The notes beneath the pieces are model-generated. The model saw only the letters and a program-made list of their open reading frames with translations. It was not told the DNA's origin and did no database searches. DNA of 64,000 bases from Apteryx mantelli (taxonomy: Eukaryota; Chordata; Aves; Apterygiformes; Apterygidae): contig NC_089978.1 in the NCBI RefSeq assembly GCF_036417845.1, positions 134,844,288-134,908,287 of the forward strand, given 5' to 3'. A program made the translations under genes and the position numbers. Of this stretch, positions 47,201 to 59,970 are shown in pieces (position 1 is the first letter of the stretch; each line of letters starts with the position of its first letter).

Positions 47201-49968
47201 GACAGCTCCTGCCTGCTGGGACAACAGAAAAACAGAACAGAGAATGATCTTACAACATCCAGCTATTAGAACCTCCTCAAAGCACCCTCATCCTTTTTGG
47301 AAAAAAGGACTGGTAACACTCAGACCCAACAAATAGTGTGAGAAAATACCCCACAAACTCATGGTAGTTCAAATTATACCACCCCTAACAAAACAGACAG
47401 AAGCGATGCTCATAAATTTCTCCCAGTTATATTGACTTAGGGCCTTGAGAAATCGTATATATCCCTTCCCTTCCTCCCATTCACCCTAGAACGCAGTTGC
47501 CAAGGAATGTATTAATGAAAGTGGAGCAAAGAAAAGATGCAAGAACACCACTGTTTTAAGAGGCCAGTTCTGCCTCCACCATCTGCGTGAAGGTGAGGGG
47601 CAAGCCCAACCATGGTGGAAGACAGCAACCAACCAGGCAGTTTAAGAAATCTGATGCTGTACTCAGCTCCTCTTTTTACCTGCATCCTACGACTGGCCTG
47701 GCGAGCCCCAGGTGTGGTCCCATCAGTGATGCCAAGCAGCGGGCCAAATCCAAAACTTCCAGAAAGCATGCGGTTCATGTGCTGCCGGTGGATAGCAAAA
47801 GGGTCCCTTCAGAAGGGTTGAGAGAACAATAATGAGGAAGGGATGACAGAACACGAAGCCCCAAATAATCCTCCTGTTCTGACTCTCAGTTCCTCTTACG
47901 TAACTGTGACTGTACCTTCCTCTCCAAGTTGAGAGCCCAGAGGCCCAAAAACTTAGTGTTGTGTATGCAAATCCTTGGGACTGGCAGATCCCATCCTGTT
48001 TCTTGCTATTTTGGGTAGTACACCCTAAAATCCCTCTCAGGCACTAACAGACCTCTGTTCAGAAACCTGTTTCTTGCTATTTTGGGTAGTACATCCTAAA
48101 ATCCCTCTCAGGCACTAACAGACCTCTGTTCAGAAACAGCTAGTACTCTGCTCCTACTAATGCTTTAAGGCCAAGCGTGGCTTAAGTCCATTCCAGAACC
48201 TCACTGTTCTGATAAAAGCCACTTCTCAGATCTGCAGCCCAAGTATCACCATCCTTTCATACCCATTTCCTCTTGTGCCAACAAAATCACGTAAGTTAAC
48301 AGCTCTGCTAAACAAATCAAGCTCTTCTAGAGGAGAGCTTTTCATTTTCCAGGGAAGTGCATGAAGGCCCTTCTGGCTCCGCAGAGGACTACACCTAATG
48401 GAGTTAGATAGCATGCAACCCTAGTTATTGCCCTCTCATCCCTTCACGTGTGCACAAACACTCAAACACAAAGACTGAAACCTTCAGAATACACTGCATG
48501 GCCTGACACTAACTGTTTGGCATCCCTCCTTCCCCAAGCACCTCCATCTGCTATTCTTCTGCAAGGTTATGTTTACACCTGTCAGAGGCTGAGACCACAT
48601 AGAGCTTCTGTTCCATACTTCAGTGTGGGAGGGAAAGGAAACATTAATTAGGGTCTCTAACTGTTTTCTCTTCTTGCTTTCTTTTGCAGCCTCCACTTTG
48701 AGGGCTGTACATATTCACCACATGCTAGAGGAGCAAGAAGAGAGAAAGGAGAACAAGGAAAAACTGTCACAGAAGACAGTGGACACAATAAAAAAAAGTC
48801 TGAGAAGCATCATAGCATTCCTTTGCACCTGTTATAGTCTGGATTTATCTTTCCTGAAAAGTATATAGTATTCCTGAGATCACAAGAGCACCTAGTACAA
48901 ACCAATACTTTTCTTTCTCTACTGGAAATACTTTCCATAATAAAAGCTAGACTCACACCTGCCACATCAGTGAGAACATACAGTCATTCTGTGACTAACT
49001 GGGAGATCAAGGGCTCTTCTCCTGCTAATTTGTTTACAGCTGATAAAATTCTTGCTTTATCATCAATTTTATAAGCAAAAACCTGACTTTGTTCTTCTAC
49101 ATAAATTAATTTCATCGAATTTCTAGTAGTTCCATGCTTAACACAACCAAATTCTTACTGTATTACATTCTAATCCTTATCTGCTTTGACAAGAACTGTC
49201 AATTCAGTTTCACTGCCAAATTTTATCAATAGCATCCAATTTCTGGATTGTGTACAGAAACAAAAATATTCAGTAAAATGAATCCCAAGAATAGTTCTTG
49301 GAACGTTTGTTAGATTTCAAGACTCATACAATCCCATTTTAAAACTAATTGTTGTCATCTTCTCTTTACTTAGTTCCTTACAACTTTACAACTGCTTTAG
49401 CAGTCTTCTCCAGCTTCATGAATGATATCCTGTGTGGAACAGTAACAAGCACTTTACAGAAAAGTAGGTTTTACATAGCTGAAGTCTTTCCTTTTCTAAA
49501 AAAATAAAAATAAAAAACCTTTTAACAAAGAAAAAGGTTAGGTATTCTAGCACACTCTTCCTTAGATGATGCCACAGTGCATTTTGTCCTAGTTTAGTTC
49601 ATTATGCTTTCCTCCAAAAACATGCTCTAATATTGCTGAAATCAGACCAGCATGAAGCAGTTATTCCCGGTGCTACCCCTTCAAAGAATGTTTACAATTT
49701 TCTCCAAACAGCTCCCAGGTTGCAGTATTTACTGGAACCTTCAAGGCCCTGTGTCCATCCATTTGGACATTAGGATAGAGTATACCTGGTGCCCTCCTCA
49801 GCCTCTCAGCTCTGTGGGGAGCTCTGTCTACGCCGCAGCTACCAGCGCTCTCTCCCGCTCGCCCCCAATTCACCTGCCCTCGTCCTCCCTCCAGAACAGG
49901 ACTTGGAGCTCCGCTCACATGGCAAACAGGGGATCCTCTGGCTCGCCATCCCTCATTAACCGGAACAT
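44236..49968 (-). CDS. MLF2: MLF2, myeloid leukemia factor 2
   Basis: Member of the MLF1/MLF2 family, small nuclear-cytoplasmic proteins linked to chaperone and nuclear-envelope biology; the molecular role is not fully settled. Minus-strand exons: 49968-49919, 47806-47680, 47212-47177, 45620-45567, 45144-45019, 44666-44507, 44414-44236 (732 nt, 243 aa; human about 248). All junctions are GT-AG with matching phases. The start is [20 protein letters not shown], the family N terminus. A Met/Gly-rich core follows (SPFGMLGM, then [15 protein letters not shown]), then the conserved [20 protein letters not shown] block, [20 protein letters not shown], and a basic tail ending [20 protein letters not shown]. 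Exon 3 has a tandem NAGNAG acceptor that could add one Gln. A noncoding first exon is likely, because a good acceptor precedes 49991. Intron 1 holds CR1 debris and a 71-bp duplication. Confidence 0.97.
46760..46880 (+). repeat. MIR/core-SINE-like fragment
   Basis: 'gagaggaaacaagagactggcctgaagtcacacagcaagtcagtgaaagagctcc' in an MLF2 intron resembles the MIR core ('..ttgcccaaggtcacacagctagtaagtggcagagc'). Both flanks have decayed. Confidence 0.55.
47995..48137. repeat. Tandem duplication, 2 x 71 bp
   Basis: Two head-to-tail copies of a 71-bp unit starting 'cctgtttcttgctatttt' begin at 47995 and 48066. They differ at one base (acaccct versus acatcct). It lies in MLF2 intron 1, away from the splice sites. 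Confidence 0.95.
48930..49570 (-). repeat. CR1-like LINE debris, minus orientation
   Basis: 'catacagtcattctgtgactaactgggagatcaagggctcttctcc', 'ccaaattttatcaatagcatcc' and 'tgtgtggaacagtaacaagcactttacagaaaagtag..agctgaagtc' follow the order of the complementary CR1 ORF2 sequence. It lies in MLF2 intron 1. Confidence 0.6.
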
Positions 49969-49979
49969 ACTTCCCTTGA

Positions 49980-50660
49980 TCGGGGCGGTCTCTGCAGAGA
50001 GGAGAGGGGGTGAGCACAGCCGGGGGTGGGGGGAGGAGCGGCAGCGACACCCCGCCCCACAGCCCGACGCAGCTGCCCCATCGCGGCCAGGCCAGGCCAG
50101 GCCAGCGCTCCCCACCGCGGCGCCCGAGGCCAGCTCCCCCCGGGCCCGGGCCCGGGCCCGGCCCCGCTCGCGCCCCTCCCCTGCCTGCCGGTGCGCCGGT
50201 CGGTGGCGGGCGAGGTAAGCGGCCCGTCCTCTTCCGCAGCAGCGGGGCACCTGCGGTCGCTCACGCCTCGGCTCCCATCGCGGCCTGCACCCCGCTCGCC
50301 CCTTCCGCTCCGCCCCGCCCGCACCAGCCGGCTCGGCTCGGCTCGGCTCGGCTCCCCTCGCCCCGCGCAGGCGCGCACGCAGGTGGGGAGGAGGGGGGAG
50401 AGGGGAAGCGGGTCCGGCGCCCCGCCCCCGCCTCGCGCAAGCGCAGCCGTGCGCATGTCCCAATGCTCTACAGTCACTGCCACCGCCCCGAGGAGGCAGG
50501 AAGTGACGCTCAGCCGGCCCCGCCCTCCCGGCGCTGCCTCCGTTGCTGTCTCCCGAGGCCGTTGCTCGGCAGCAGCGGGCGCTGGAGCCGCAGGACGCTT
50601 CCAACGCCACGCGGCCCCGGGGAACGGCGCGCTGCGGCTGGCCGCGAATAAAAACGTGCC
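49980..50660 (-). promoter_or_regulatory. CpG island promoter of MLF2
   Basis: CpG-dense block just upstream of the start-codon exon. It contains an NRF-1-type GCGCAAGCGC at 50435-50444 followed by TGCGCATG, an ETS-type AGGAAGTGAC near 50498, and GC boxes; no TATA box. A minus-strand acceptor (ctctcctctctgcag) before 49991 shows that the start-codon exon is not the first. A donor-like GTGAGC after 50265 may end the noncoding first exon. A 'ggctc' pentamer is repeated five times at about 50330-50355. Confidence 0.7.
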
Positions 50661-50669
50661 CCAGTCACA

Positions 50670-53600
50670 AAGAGCCATTGTTTCTGCGGTAAAGCTGATG
50701 GCAAACGGCTCTGGCAGTGTTTCTGATTTGCTGCTGATCCTCCCGCTGTAAGATGGGGGGGCTGGCTGGGGAGGCCAGCACTAACATGGGGGATCAGAGT
50801 AACAGGGGACACTCTGACTGGGCATCTCTGCCAAGGTCACAGAGACGGGAGACAACTAGCATGTAAATGTCACCACAGAGAAGAAGGTGGTTGCCATCTG
50901 GCTGCTAATAGCAATAGCCCCCAACAGTTTGTGACCAGTTAGTTCAGTGTCTGAGTCTGCAGCCACGATCTCTGAGTAGCTACAGGGAAAGCACTTTGCC
51001 CAAGTTTCCTGGAGAATGTGGAAATGGAGGAGGTCACTGACCAGTTTGTTTGCCTGTGCTGAGGTGATGGACAGCATACGTACACCTGTGTTCTGCCTGG
51101 CAGGGACACCAAGATTTGACAGCAATATGGAGGGTATTTTATAAAACAGCAGTGGGTCATCACTGTCCTTGGGCAGCAGCCTAGACCATGTGAGGCACAG
51201 ATATTCAGTATGTTCACCTACAGTGGCAGAGGGAAACCCTAACCCACCTGGTGGCCAGCACAAATGAACAGTGTAAAAGCCTCTTGTGTACTCATTTAAC
51301 CATCCCTGGGGAATGCTGATTGTCTTCAGCTACCACCCGTTTCATTGGATTAAAAGGAAGACAGCAGATTGACTCATTCAAGCTTGAGACCAGTGCACAC
51401 TTCCTTAGTGGTATTTTTGTTGACTGTTGCATCCTGCCCACTATGTGCAGGAGCCAGACTAAACCCATGCCAGAAAACTAGAAATAGCAGGCTGCAAGAT
51501 GTGGTTGACAAATCAAACTCCTGGGATGTGGCAGCAGCTATGTCCTTGGCTGTCAAAGTCTGACAGAGGAAAATGAGCTGACAGCATGCTCTGGGGTGGA
51601 ACACATAGGGGACTTGGCAACAGTTCTTGCTATGGTAGGTCTCAAAATAATACAAGAATACAAGACCTCTCACTGGAGGCCTGTGCCTATATGCATGCAG
51701 AAGACTCTTCAGGTGTCCCCCGCTGTGCCCAGTAAGTGGCATTCTCCAGAGGTTGAGAGTGAGCATCCACAACAATGGAAGCTGTGGATAGCACAATGAT
51801 ACAGGACCGGTGGATGGAGACAGATACCATGGGCAGGGCACTGGCTAAGCAGAGACAAAACTCTTAGGCAGTGCTTGTTACTGAGACTGTTCATAGGTGA
51901 ACTGGAGAAACATTGCCCTGTCATCATCTCAGAGCTGATCTGCAGCACAGAAGTTCATACAAAGCCTCTGCTAAAGCCATTGTCCTCTTGAGGCAAGAGA
52001 CAATCTGTCCCAACCTCTCTGTCTCTTTTTTGCAATCTTGAATCATCCCTCAGAGACCTACAGCAGTCTTGAAAGCATTTCCTGTTTGGTGTGTTTTCTT
52101 TTACTTTGAGTCTGGTGTGCTGTTTGATTGGAGTATGTGGAACTGATCCAGAGTGGCAGGATTCAAAAGCAGGTGAAGAGCTTCTTGGACAAGAACATAA
52201 GCATCTTTTTTTTTTCTTTGGAAGCTGTAGGATAAAACCACTTGCCATCCTACAGTTACCAGTGATTTTCTCACTCATGGAACAACCTAGAAATGGTAGG
52301 ACTCCCTCAGGTTTTTTTGTTTTTTTGCAAATACTAGTGAGTCAGGCAGTAGTACCTCCCAAAAAATGGAGGTAGAGAAAGGAAAACAATAGAGGTTGGC
52401 AGCAAACGCTTTGCAGCATTCTTCTGTTCCTAATGCTGCTTCTTTGCAAATGGTTTGGGACCCAAAAGGTTGACATGATATTGGGGGCTGTGGCTGTGTA
52501 CCTTATTAGACATTTCTCTAGCCTTGTATGCAGTCCTTACACTTGATGTCAATGTAACTGAGGTTACCAAAGACTACATTAACAGTGATACTACCAGTTC
52601 AACAAATCTTGAAGGAGTCCAGCTTGCAAAGAATTGTGCTGGTGGCTAGTGCTGGCTGAAACCCTGGAAGGAGGGAGTGGAAATGCAACCTTTTTCTGGA
52701 ACATGGACAAGCCCACAGAGCTGAGAAACTCTGAAGCAGTATAATTGCACTATCTGTACATAAGGTTTCTGTATACTAATCACTACATTATGTCTTATGT
52801 GCACCAAGTGGATGACCGTTTGATAGGCTATAATAACTAAGCATGGGGAGTGCAAATGAAAAGCAAGGTTCTTACCTTGCTCGTGTTACTTCTCTATCTA
52901 GGCTGTTTCAGTTTTCTGTCACGAATTAAAGCTGTTAACTACGTCTGTCATTTCCTTTCTTTTTTTTTTAAGCTGTCCAGGTTGTGCTGGAGGTGGTGGA
53001 GGATGGGGGAAGGGAGAGGAAGAAGGAGCTCAGCAGGCAGCCAGGAGGAGGTGAGTGAAGGGCAAAATGGAAAAGAGATCACTGACGCCAGTGCCCTGAC
53101 TCCACCTTCATCCGCCTACCGCTGACTTGCTGCCAAGCTGCTTCCCTCCCCCTAACATCCCCATCACCACTAGCAGCACAGGCAGCCAAAGGGGCAGCCA
53201 CAGTGTAAGCATTTTAAAAGCAAACTGAATATCACGTGGTGAAGGTAAACTAACAGCACGCTGAACATCATGCTTTTTTACCTGCTTATTCCAGGGACTG
53301 ATCATTTTGGCCAAGGAGATAAAAACAGCTTCTTTATGTATCCAAATGTCCAAGGGCCCCTGTGGATGCCTATAAGACAAAGAAATCCTGGTTATCAGAA
53401 GGTATAGCTACCCACAGCCATTTCCTCATTGGTTCCCTTCATCTGTGCCTGTTACGTAATCCTCACCCAACAACTAACTCTGACCTCAGATGAAGGGCAC
53501 CCTGAATGAAGTACAGCTCTGATTTGATCCTCAAACGTGACAATTTGGGATGCTAGAGCTAGTTTATGGCAGCTGCAGTTTGTGTTGCACAGCAGTGATT

Positions 53601-54360
53601 ACTTTCAGAATATTTTGCTCGTGTTAAGGATGTCTGTCATACTGTGAGAACCACAACCTCCATCTGTGCTATGACAGTGAAGACAGGTTCACAAAAATTA
53701 TGATTCGACACCTCCCCCCCTTTCTAATCTTCTTACAGGTTCTGCTGGTGAGACAGAGTCACTCCTTAGTCACTCCCTTCTACTCATCTTTCTTCTTATC
53801 ATGTTATCTACTCTGCTTCCCAGCCACGGTCAATGCTTATTATTTGTTTCCCCTCAAGAAACCATTTCCCAACGCAAAGCTTGGCCAGTTGTTGAATTCT
53901 TGAGCATTTCCTTTTGACTTCAGGATACAACATCACAAAAGAAGAACAAAAATCAATAATCTGCTTGGATTTTTAATGGACATAAGACAGAAAGATGATC
54001 AGCATAGATTAAATACCTACATACATGCAAGTGCATTCCCTCCTCACACTGAAATTTTACTAGTCTCACTTTAAGTGAAAGGGTAGGTACTGTTTCTGTC
54101 TGAATTTATGTAAATATATGAAAAGCTAATGCAAATATATGGCCTTCTGCTCTCTTGCTGTTCAGCAAACAGTTTGGAAGAGTTTTGGAACCATTTATGA
54201 GTTACTACACAACAAAATTCTTGAAACATCCAGTATGGTTTTACTGTTACTCAAAAAATGTCTCAGTTAGCTCAGCCTTCAACATAATCTACAAACTGCC
54301 CTCCCCCACTAAGCAGGATAGGGCAACAAGACTAGCAAGCTATTAAAAAGAAATGTACAA
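50670..54360. other. Spacer between MLF2 and PTMS, left part
   Basis: No gene recognised. An exon-like segment (pyrimidine tract ending AAG, then 52973-53050 with a gtgagt donor) has no family resemblance and no partner exon. Confidence 0.5.
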
Positions 54361-54364
54361 ATAT

Positions 54365-54670
54365 TTGCTTCTAGGTGCATGCACACAACTCAGAACACAC
54401 ACCCTGCATATGCTAGAAGCAGAAAAACACATACCATACATATAAAACCCCCCCCACATACGCAAGCACATGCTCACAAAGACATGTAGGTGCAAACTTA
54501 AAACATGTATCAGTAGAAAAACACCATACTTCCTATACTCGCAAAAGTATATGCAAATAACAAAGACAATATCATCACAGTACACAAACTTGCACGTATA
54601 TATGTACATGCATATATGCTATATGTATATATATGCATATACATGCACACACCTGCATAAACACACAGCA
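54365..54670. repeat. Alternating purine-pyrimidine (CA/TA) repeat region
   Basis: Imperfect CA, CATA and TATG repeats, densest at about 54590-54660. It is a decayed microsatellite; short open frames across it consist of Cys/Tyr/Met/His runs and are not genes. Confidence 0.75.
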
Positions 54671-54679
54671 TAAACAAAT

Positions 54680-57500
54680 CGCAGCACAAAAATTGTAACT
54701 TACCATACAGAGAAAATTACATTCATACTGTTCTCCAAGCTGCATACAGACATGCATATTGTCTGTGTTCCCATACAAAGCTCTATCGTGTAACTTCTGT
54801 ATGTCTCTCATTTTGTTTAAGGGCATATGACTCCTAAAAGGATGGAGACAATTCTGCTGAGTTTGCAATGCAACTTAAAACAGATAACAGAACATACTGA
54901 AAAAGGGCTCCTATGTACATACTCCATGAGTATAGTTGCATTTGCAACAAAGGGAAAAATACAGATGGGAGAAGGGAGTTGATCCAGTTGCAAATGGATC
55001 TGGCAGGTGAGAGTACCACAATGTGATGGAGGAACAGAAGAAACAGGGACAAGTTAGGTGAGATGGTTATGGGAATGCCCTCAGGATCCGAATGAAGAGG
55101 TGCACACCAGAAGCCAACAGCATCTCAGTCATGATTGAAGGGCAAGCATAGCTGGGATGCAGAAGAGGGCATGCTACAAGGCATGGAGAAGAGTTTCACA
55201 TAGGATATAAGGGAAATCATATCCAATATAGGCACATAAGAGAAAAATGGACACATGGAAAATGAAAGTGGGATGTGAAACAAATTTTGTATATAAGATG
55301 AAGAATGCTGATAAGAATAGACACGAGGGAAAAGTTAAGAAGGGTCAGATTAGATAATAATAGCAAACAGAATATGGTGCAGCATGTGGATGGGAAAAGG
55401 TAAGGATGCATACTGAAAGTACTAGAGCGTACTGAGGGGGGAGGAAGAGGTCACAGGTGGCACATCAGCTTGCAGAGCGAACCACATGGTCCCATCTTAC
55501 AGTTTGTAGGAAACAAAATTTCTCTTACGCAAACAGGTGTTTGTGTATTTGCATCTGCGGGTGTGTTGTATTGATAAAGCTCTTTGGGCACAGGCACATC
55601 ACTGAAGTATAACCCTTGCTTTCTCCTCTCTAGTATGCTGTGCCAGGGCCTATTTGTGCATTAGTATGAAAATGTCTCTGCTATGGGATGTCTGTTGGTG
55701 TAGTTTTGCATTTTCAGTAGCTGACCATGTAAAGGAAGGGATGAAAAGCCTGCACTGATGAAGAGCAGAGCAGAGCCATGAGCCGTCTGTCTCCTGAAAA
55801 GGAGAAGCAGATAAGAATGGCAATTGGCCACTTCATAGATTTTTTTGGGCTATGTTGGGTGTATCTCCAGAAACGAAGCTTTTTTCCTGCAGAAGAGAGG
55901 GATGAAAGAAGGGCACTTGAGCCAAACCAGGGCTTGAATGATGCTAGCAGCCAGGCCTGAGAGGCTGGTTGGAGGGGCTTATAAAACAGAAGGGAAAAAA
56001 TGAATGTATTTTCACAATTTGCCTTTTTGGTACTTGTCCAGATGTGTGTGTCTGGGCTGCATTACAAGTTCTTTGGGGCAGGCACTGTGCACTGTATGTG
56101 GCTAGGGAGAAGCATTGGTAGATTTGTCACATCATTGGAGACAAGCAGCTGTAACTGTGGAGACAAGAGATGACAAGGTGGGATCCTCCTACTTTCCTGT
56201 CACACATTATAATTTATCCAATCTCTTTCTCACTTTCCTCTAGGAGATATTTTTTATTAGATGTTCAAACTGAAAGAGATTTGACTAAACCCAGAGCACC
56301 GATTCTAAATTCAGACTTAGCACTGAGATTTACTGAGTTTGTATCAGATACTTTTTCCATATAGCTGGATTAATAACTTTGCCTGGCACCTATGAGTATG
56401 TGCATGTAGATGGTAGCCATTCACACGTTTTTATGTGCATGCTTACTCTTGTACTTACATTGGCAAATGCATGCAGATTTCTTTGTGTGCATGTATACTG
56501 TGATTGTGAGTAGGTTAATATAAATCTTCTAGGAAACAAAAAGGGAATTTAGTCATCCTGGTCTGTTCAAGCTGTTGGACAGAAGTATGAAGCATGGCTA
56601 CAGAGACATTTATTTATTTAGTAACAAGCCTTCATAGCTGAAAAACACAAACCACCATTCTGTATAAAAGACTTTCACTTAAAATGAGAATTACAGCCCT
56701 ATTGCTGGAAGGCTTTGTATCACTTACCTTATCGTGCCCTGCCCCAAATCACTGCAAACACCACCTCTCCCGACCCTGGGCAAGAACAGATTTGGTAACC
56801 TTACGGCAAAAGCCAGTGTCCTGGCAGCCCTGTCGCCAGTTCAGGCCTGGAGATTGCCAGTATAATGCTGCCAGAGAGACAGCAGGTGTCAGTGTTGCAC
56901 ACCTTATCCCGCTCGAGCTTTCCTGCTCTTCGCTCAGGGCTCTGGCTGCTCCCTTTGCTCAGCCCCTGGATGAACCAGAAACGTTTTGCATGACCTGAAT
57001 CTCACCGTCAGCATCAAGGATTCGGCGCAGATGGCTGCAGCCGGGATACTGGGCTCTGGGCTCTGCCTGGCCTGACTCGGGACAGAACTGAAAACATGAT
57101 GAAGGGATTGCCCCTGAAGAAGAGCATCATTACAGACTGCCATGTCTTTGGGCTGCCAGCTGCGTCGCCCTCCTTGCATGTGCAGCATCCACTGCAAACC
57201 TCTGCGCTCAAAGTGAGCCTTGACCGCTGCTGTAGTATCTGCTGTACTAAGATAAATGCGATCAATGAAGTTATCAAAACGTTGACCGCAAAGTGTGGGG
57301 ATCTGCAGGAGAGCCCCACTCGCACAACTAAGGGCTCTGGTTTAAATGCTGGGTGCATACCACGGGCTATGTGTCCCCAGAGATGCCCATGTGCTTTGAA
57401 AAACCTCCATCTTGTCCTCACAACCAACTTGGGATGTGAGCCAGGACCTGCCTCCTCACAGCAAGAGGGCAGCTCCCGTGTAAAAAGGGGAAGGGTCCTG
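54680..57500. other. Spacer between MLF2 and PTMS, right part
   Basis: No gene recognised. At 56060-56130, 'attacaagttctttggggcaggcactgtgcactgtatgtggctag' resembles a widespread amniote repeat segment ('attgtaagctctttggggcagggactgt'). Confidence 0.45.
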
Positions 57501-57519
57501 TCCCGGGTCACTGCTGCGC

Positions 57520-58460
57520 CCCGCTGTGCCCCAGCCCCCGGCGTGCCGAAGAGAAAGGGTGCAGCGCCGGCGTCTGTGGCACCGCTCCCTCGCGCACCTT
57601 CCCCTCAGCCCCACGTGCAAGGGGCCCCTCCCACCTCACCGCACAAACGTTCCTGCACCCCCCTCCCCCATGTGACCATCCCTCCCGCCAGCCAATGAGA
57701 AGGCTGTTGCCAGGCAGACGGCTCATTTGAATTGCCCAATCAGACGCCCATTATTAGTCCCTCCTTATATGGGGAACCAGGATGCGTTCGCTAAGCCCCC
57801 CCCCCCCCAACTCCCTCACCAACGCGCGCGCTAGCCGTGCCATGCCGCGCCCCGCCCTCTCCCTCCGCCGCAGCTCGGAGCGCGGGAAAAGCGGGCTCCC
57901 GCCCCGCCCCCACCCCGTCCGGTTCCCGCGCGGGGGACCCGGCCCGGGCAGACGCCTTCCCGGCGGGACACGGGCAGCTGGGGAGGGAAAGAGGGCCGCT
58001 GGGATGGCGGGAGGAGCCGCCGGCTGGGAGCGATTTCAGCGGGAGGGTAGGCAGCTGGAGTGGAAAATTCCAGGCGGGAGGAAGCATGAGCGAGACCGTC
58101 GCCAGCGCTGCCCTCCCACACAGCCCCGCTGCGATACGCCGCCGCCCGCCCCGCAGCACCTCCTGCTGGGCACGGCCCGCGCTGGCCGCCGCCGGCCTGC
58201 CGGCCCCCTCCGGCTCCTCCTGGGCGAGGCCCGGCCGGCCGGAGGCGGGAACTCTGCCCCCAGCCTGGCCTCAACGTGGCCGGGACTGGCAGGCGTCTCG
58301 AGGCAGGGCGCCCCCTCCTCCTCGGTCCTCGCCTTCCTCCCCCCCCCCGCAGCAGGGGCGTCCGATGGGCAGGCGTATAGGGAAGGAACATGCACGGACC
58401 TGCTTGCGGCTCTAGACCGTGAGGCCCTCGTCTCCTCTGCTAGCAGGAGACATGGCTAAG
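57520..58460 (+). promoter_or_regulatory. Orphan CpG island with CCAAT and CArG boxes
   Basis: GC-rich island starting about 1.6 kb upstream of the PTMS TATA box and separated from it by less CpG-dense DNA. Its left edge has CCAAT boxes at 57692-57696 and 57736-57740 and a perfect SRF-type CArG box CCTTATATGG at 57763-57772, the usual order of a promoter that fires rightward. Open frames inside are Pro/Arg/Ala-rich composition products. It may be an alternative PTMS promoter or the start of an unrecognised noncoding transcript. Confidence 0.5.
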
Positions 58461-58939
58461 CTGTATGACAGCATCCCCAGACCATGCCGCAGAGACACTG
58501 GGTCCGGGGCAGAGGGCTCCATTTTCCCAATGGCAGGGCCCCACCCTTGTACATCCTGGCTATGAGCAGCAAGGGGCTGCACAGAGCCCTGTGCTGTCCG
58601 GTGTGGGCAGGAGTCAAGGGTTCAAGGGTGAAATGAGGGCAGGACATCTGCGGTTAACACCCCACCCCCTGTCCAGCCTGGACAGGCTGGGCAGCTGCAG
58701 CGCAATGCCCACACTGGCAGGCTTCAGCTCAGTCCCTGCTGTGTGTTCACGTGCTCACTGGCTCCTTGGTGCTTGTGCGGCAGCTGTGCCGTGCCACTGT
58801 GCGCGGGACACTGCTGAGACGTCCCCGCTCAGCCAGGCGAGAGGGAGGGCAGAGCACAGAGCTGCCAGGGGCAGCGACCCCTCCAAGGTCAGGGCCGCAG
58901 CTCCCATCTTAAGCCCCCTTTAACCCCCGGACCACCTCA

Positions 58940-59970
58940 CTGCTGTCCCCCGCTCACAGGCACTTGCCAAGCGCTGAGCGCACATTGTTCTCGGTATTCC
59001 GCTCTTTCCCGCAGCCTTTCTCTCCTCCCTCTCTCCTCCCTCCCAGTCCCTCTCCCCTCCCTTCCCCAGGTCCCTCCTTCCCTCGTCACCAAGTGGTGTA
59101 TAAATCCCCTTCTCCAGCGTATCCCCCATCACGGGAGACCCTGGTACTTTGGCCCCCTGGGCAGGAGCTGCAGCCTCCGGCCTTTGGATCGCTGGGACTT
59201 TGCGCTCCCTCCTGGACCCCTCGCTCTCAGCCCCGCTCACTCTCCAGAGGGGTTTCTGGACATTTCCGACTGGCCTCTTCCCTTCGCCTCTCGCTCCTGT
59301 ACCAGGATGTCAGAAAAACGCGTAGAGGAGGTGCCAGCGGAGCTGAGCACCAAGGTGAGACCCCCAGCCTCCCTCCCGCTAGCCTGCTCACCTCCCCCTG
59401 TCCTTGACCCCTCCGGCTCCCCGCTGTCCGGCTCCCCGACCCGGGAAGCACCCCGCGTGGAGGCATCGGGACTGGGAGAGCACGGCGATCTTCCCCACTT
59501 ATCTCCTCCACAGGGTCCCTTCGCCGCCTCCGTGCCCGCTGCCCGGGGCCCGCCGCTTTGCCCCTGCGCACCTCCAAGGCGCTGCCCTTTTCCTGCCCTC
59601 CTCACCTCGCTGAGCGCTCACTGGGGTGTTCCGCGCCCGCTCGCTGGAGCCAGGGGGCCGATCCCGCCGTCGCCGCGGGGGCGCGCGGGGGGGGGGAGGC
59701 GGCGCGTGGCCCCGCGCGCTCGGAGATGCCCGGCCAGCAGAGGGGCGCGCGCGGCTGTGCGCGGGGCAGCCAATGGGGCCGGGCGCGGGGCGGGACGCGG
59801 GGCGCCAGTGCCCGCGCGCGGGCGGCTCGGCGTGGCTCGGCTCGGCGGCCGCCTGCGGGCCGCGCCGCGGGGGGGGAAGTCACAGGCGAACGATCCCAAA
59901 TGTAGGCGAAGGAGCAGCCGGGCGGACCCTCCCTCTGCCCCCCGCGCGTCGCGCTGGCGTCAGCGGCGCC
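58940..59970 (+). promoter_or_regulatory. PTMS promoter and first-exon CpG island
   Basis: A TATA box (TATAAA) at 59099-59104 lies 203 bp upstream of the start codon, after a C/T-rich stretch. This gives an expected start near 59130 and a leader of about 180 nt. The CpG island extends through exon 1 into intron 1 to about 59970. Confidence 0.7.

Noticed and set aside
52973-53050. Exon-like segment with polypyrimidine tract and gtgagt donor
   Set aside because: The translation is low-complexity, with no partner exons; such splice-like pairs occur by chance.
54343-54868. Cys/Tyr/Met-rich open frames
   Set aside because: They are translations of a CA/TA microsatellite.
58086-58415. Open frame starting MSETV, like a histone H1 N terminus
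   Set aside because: No winged-helix globular domain or Lys/Ala/Pro tail follows; the rest is Pro/Arg/Ala-rich, as CpG-island frames usually are.
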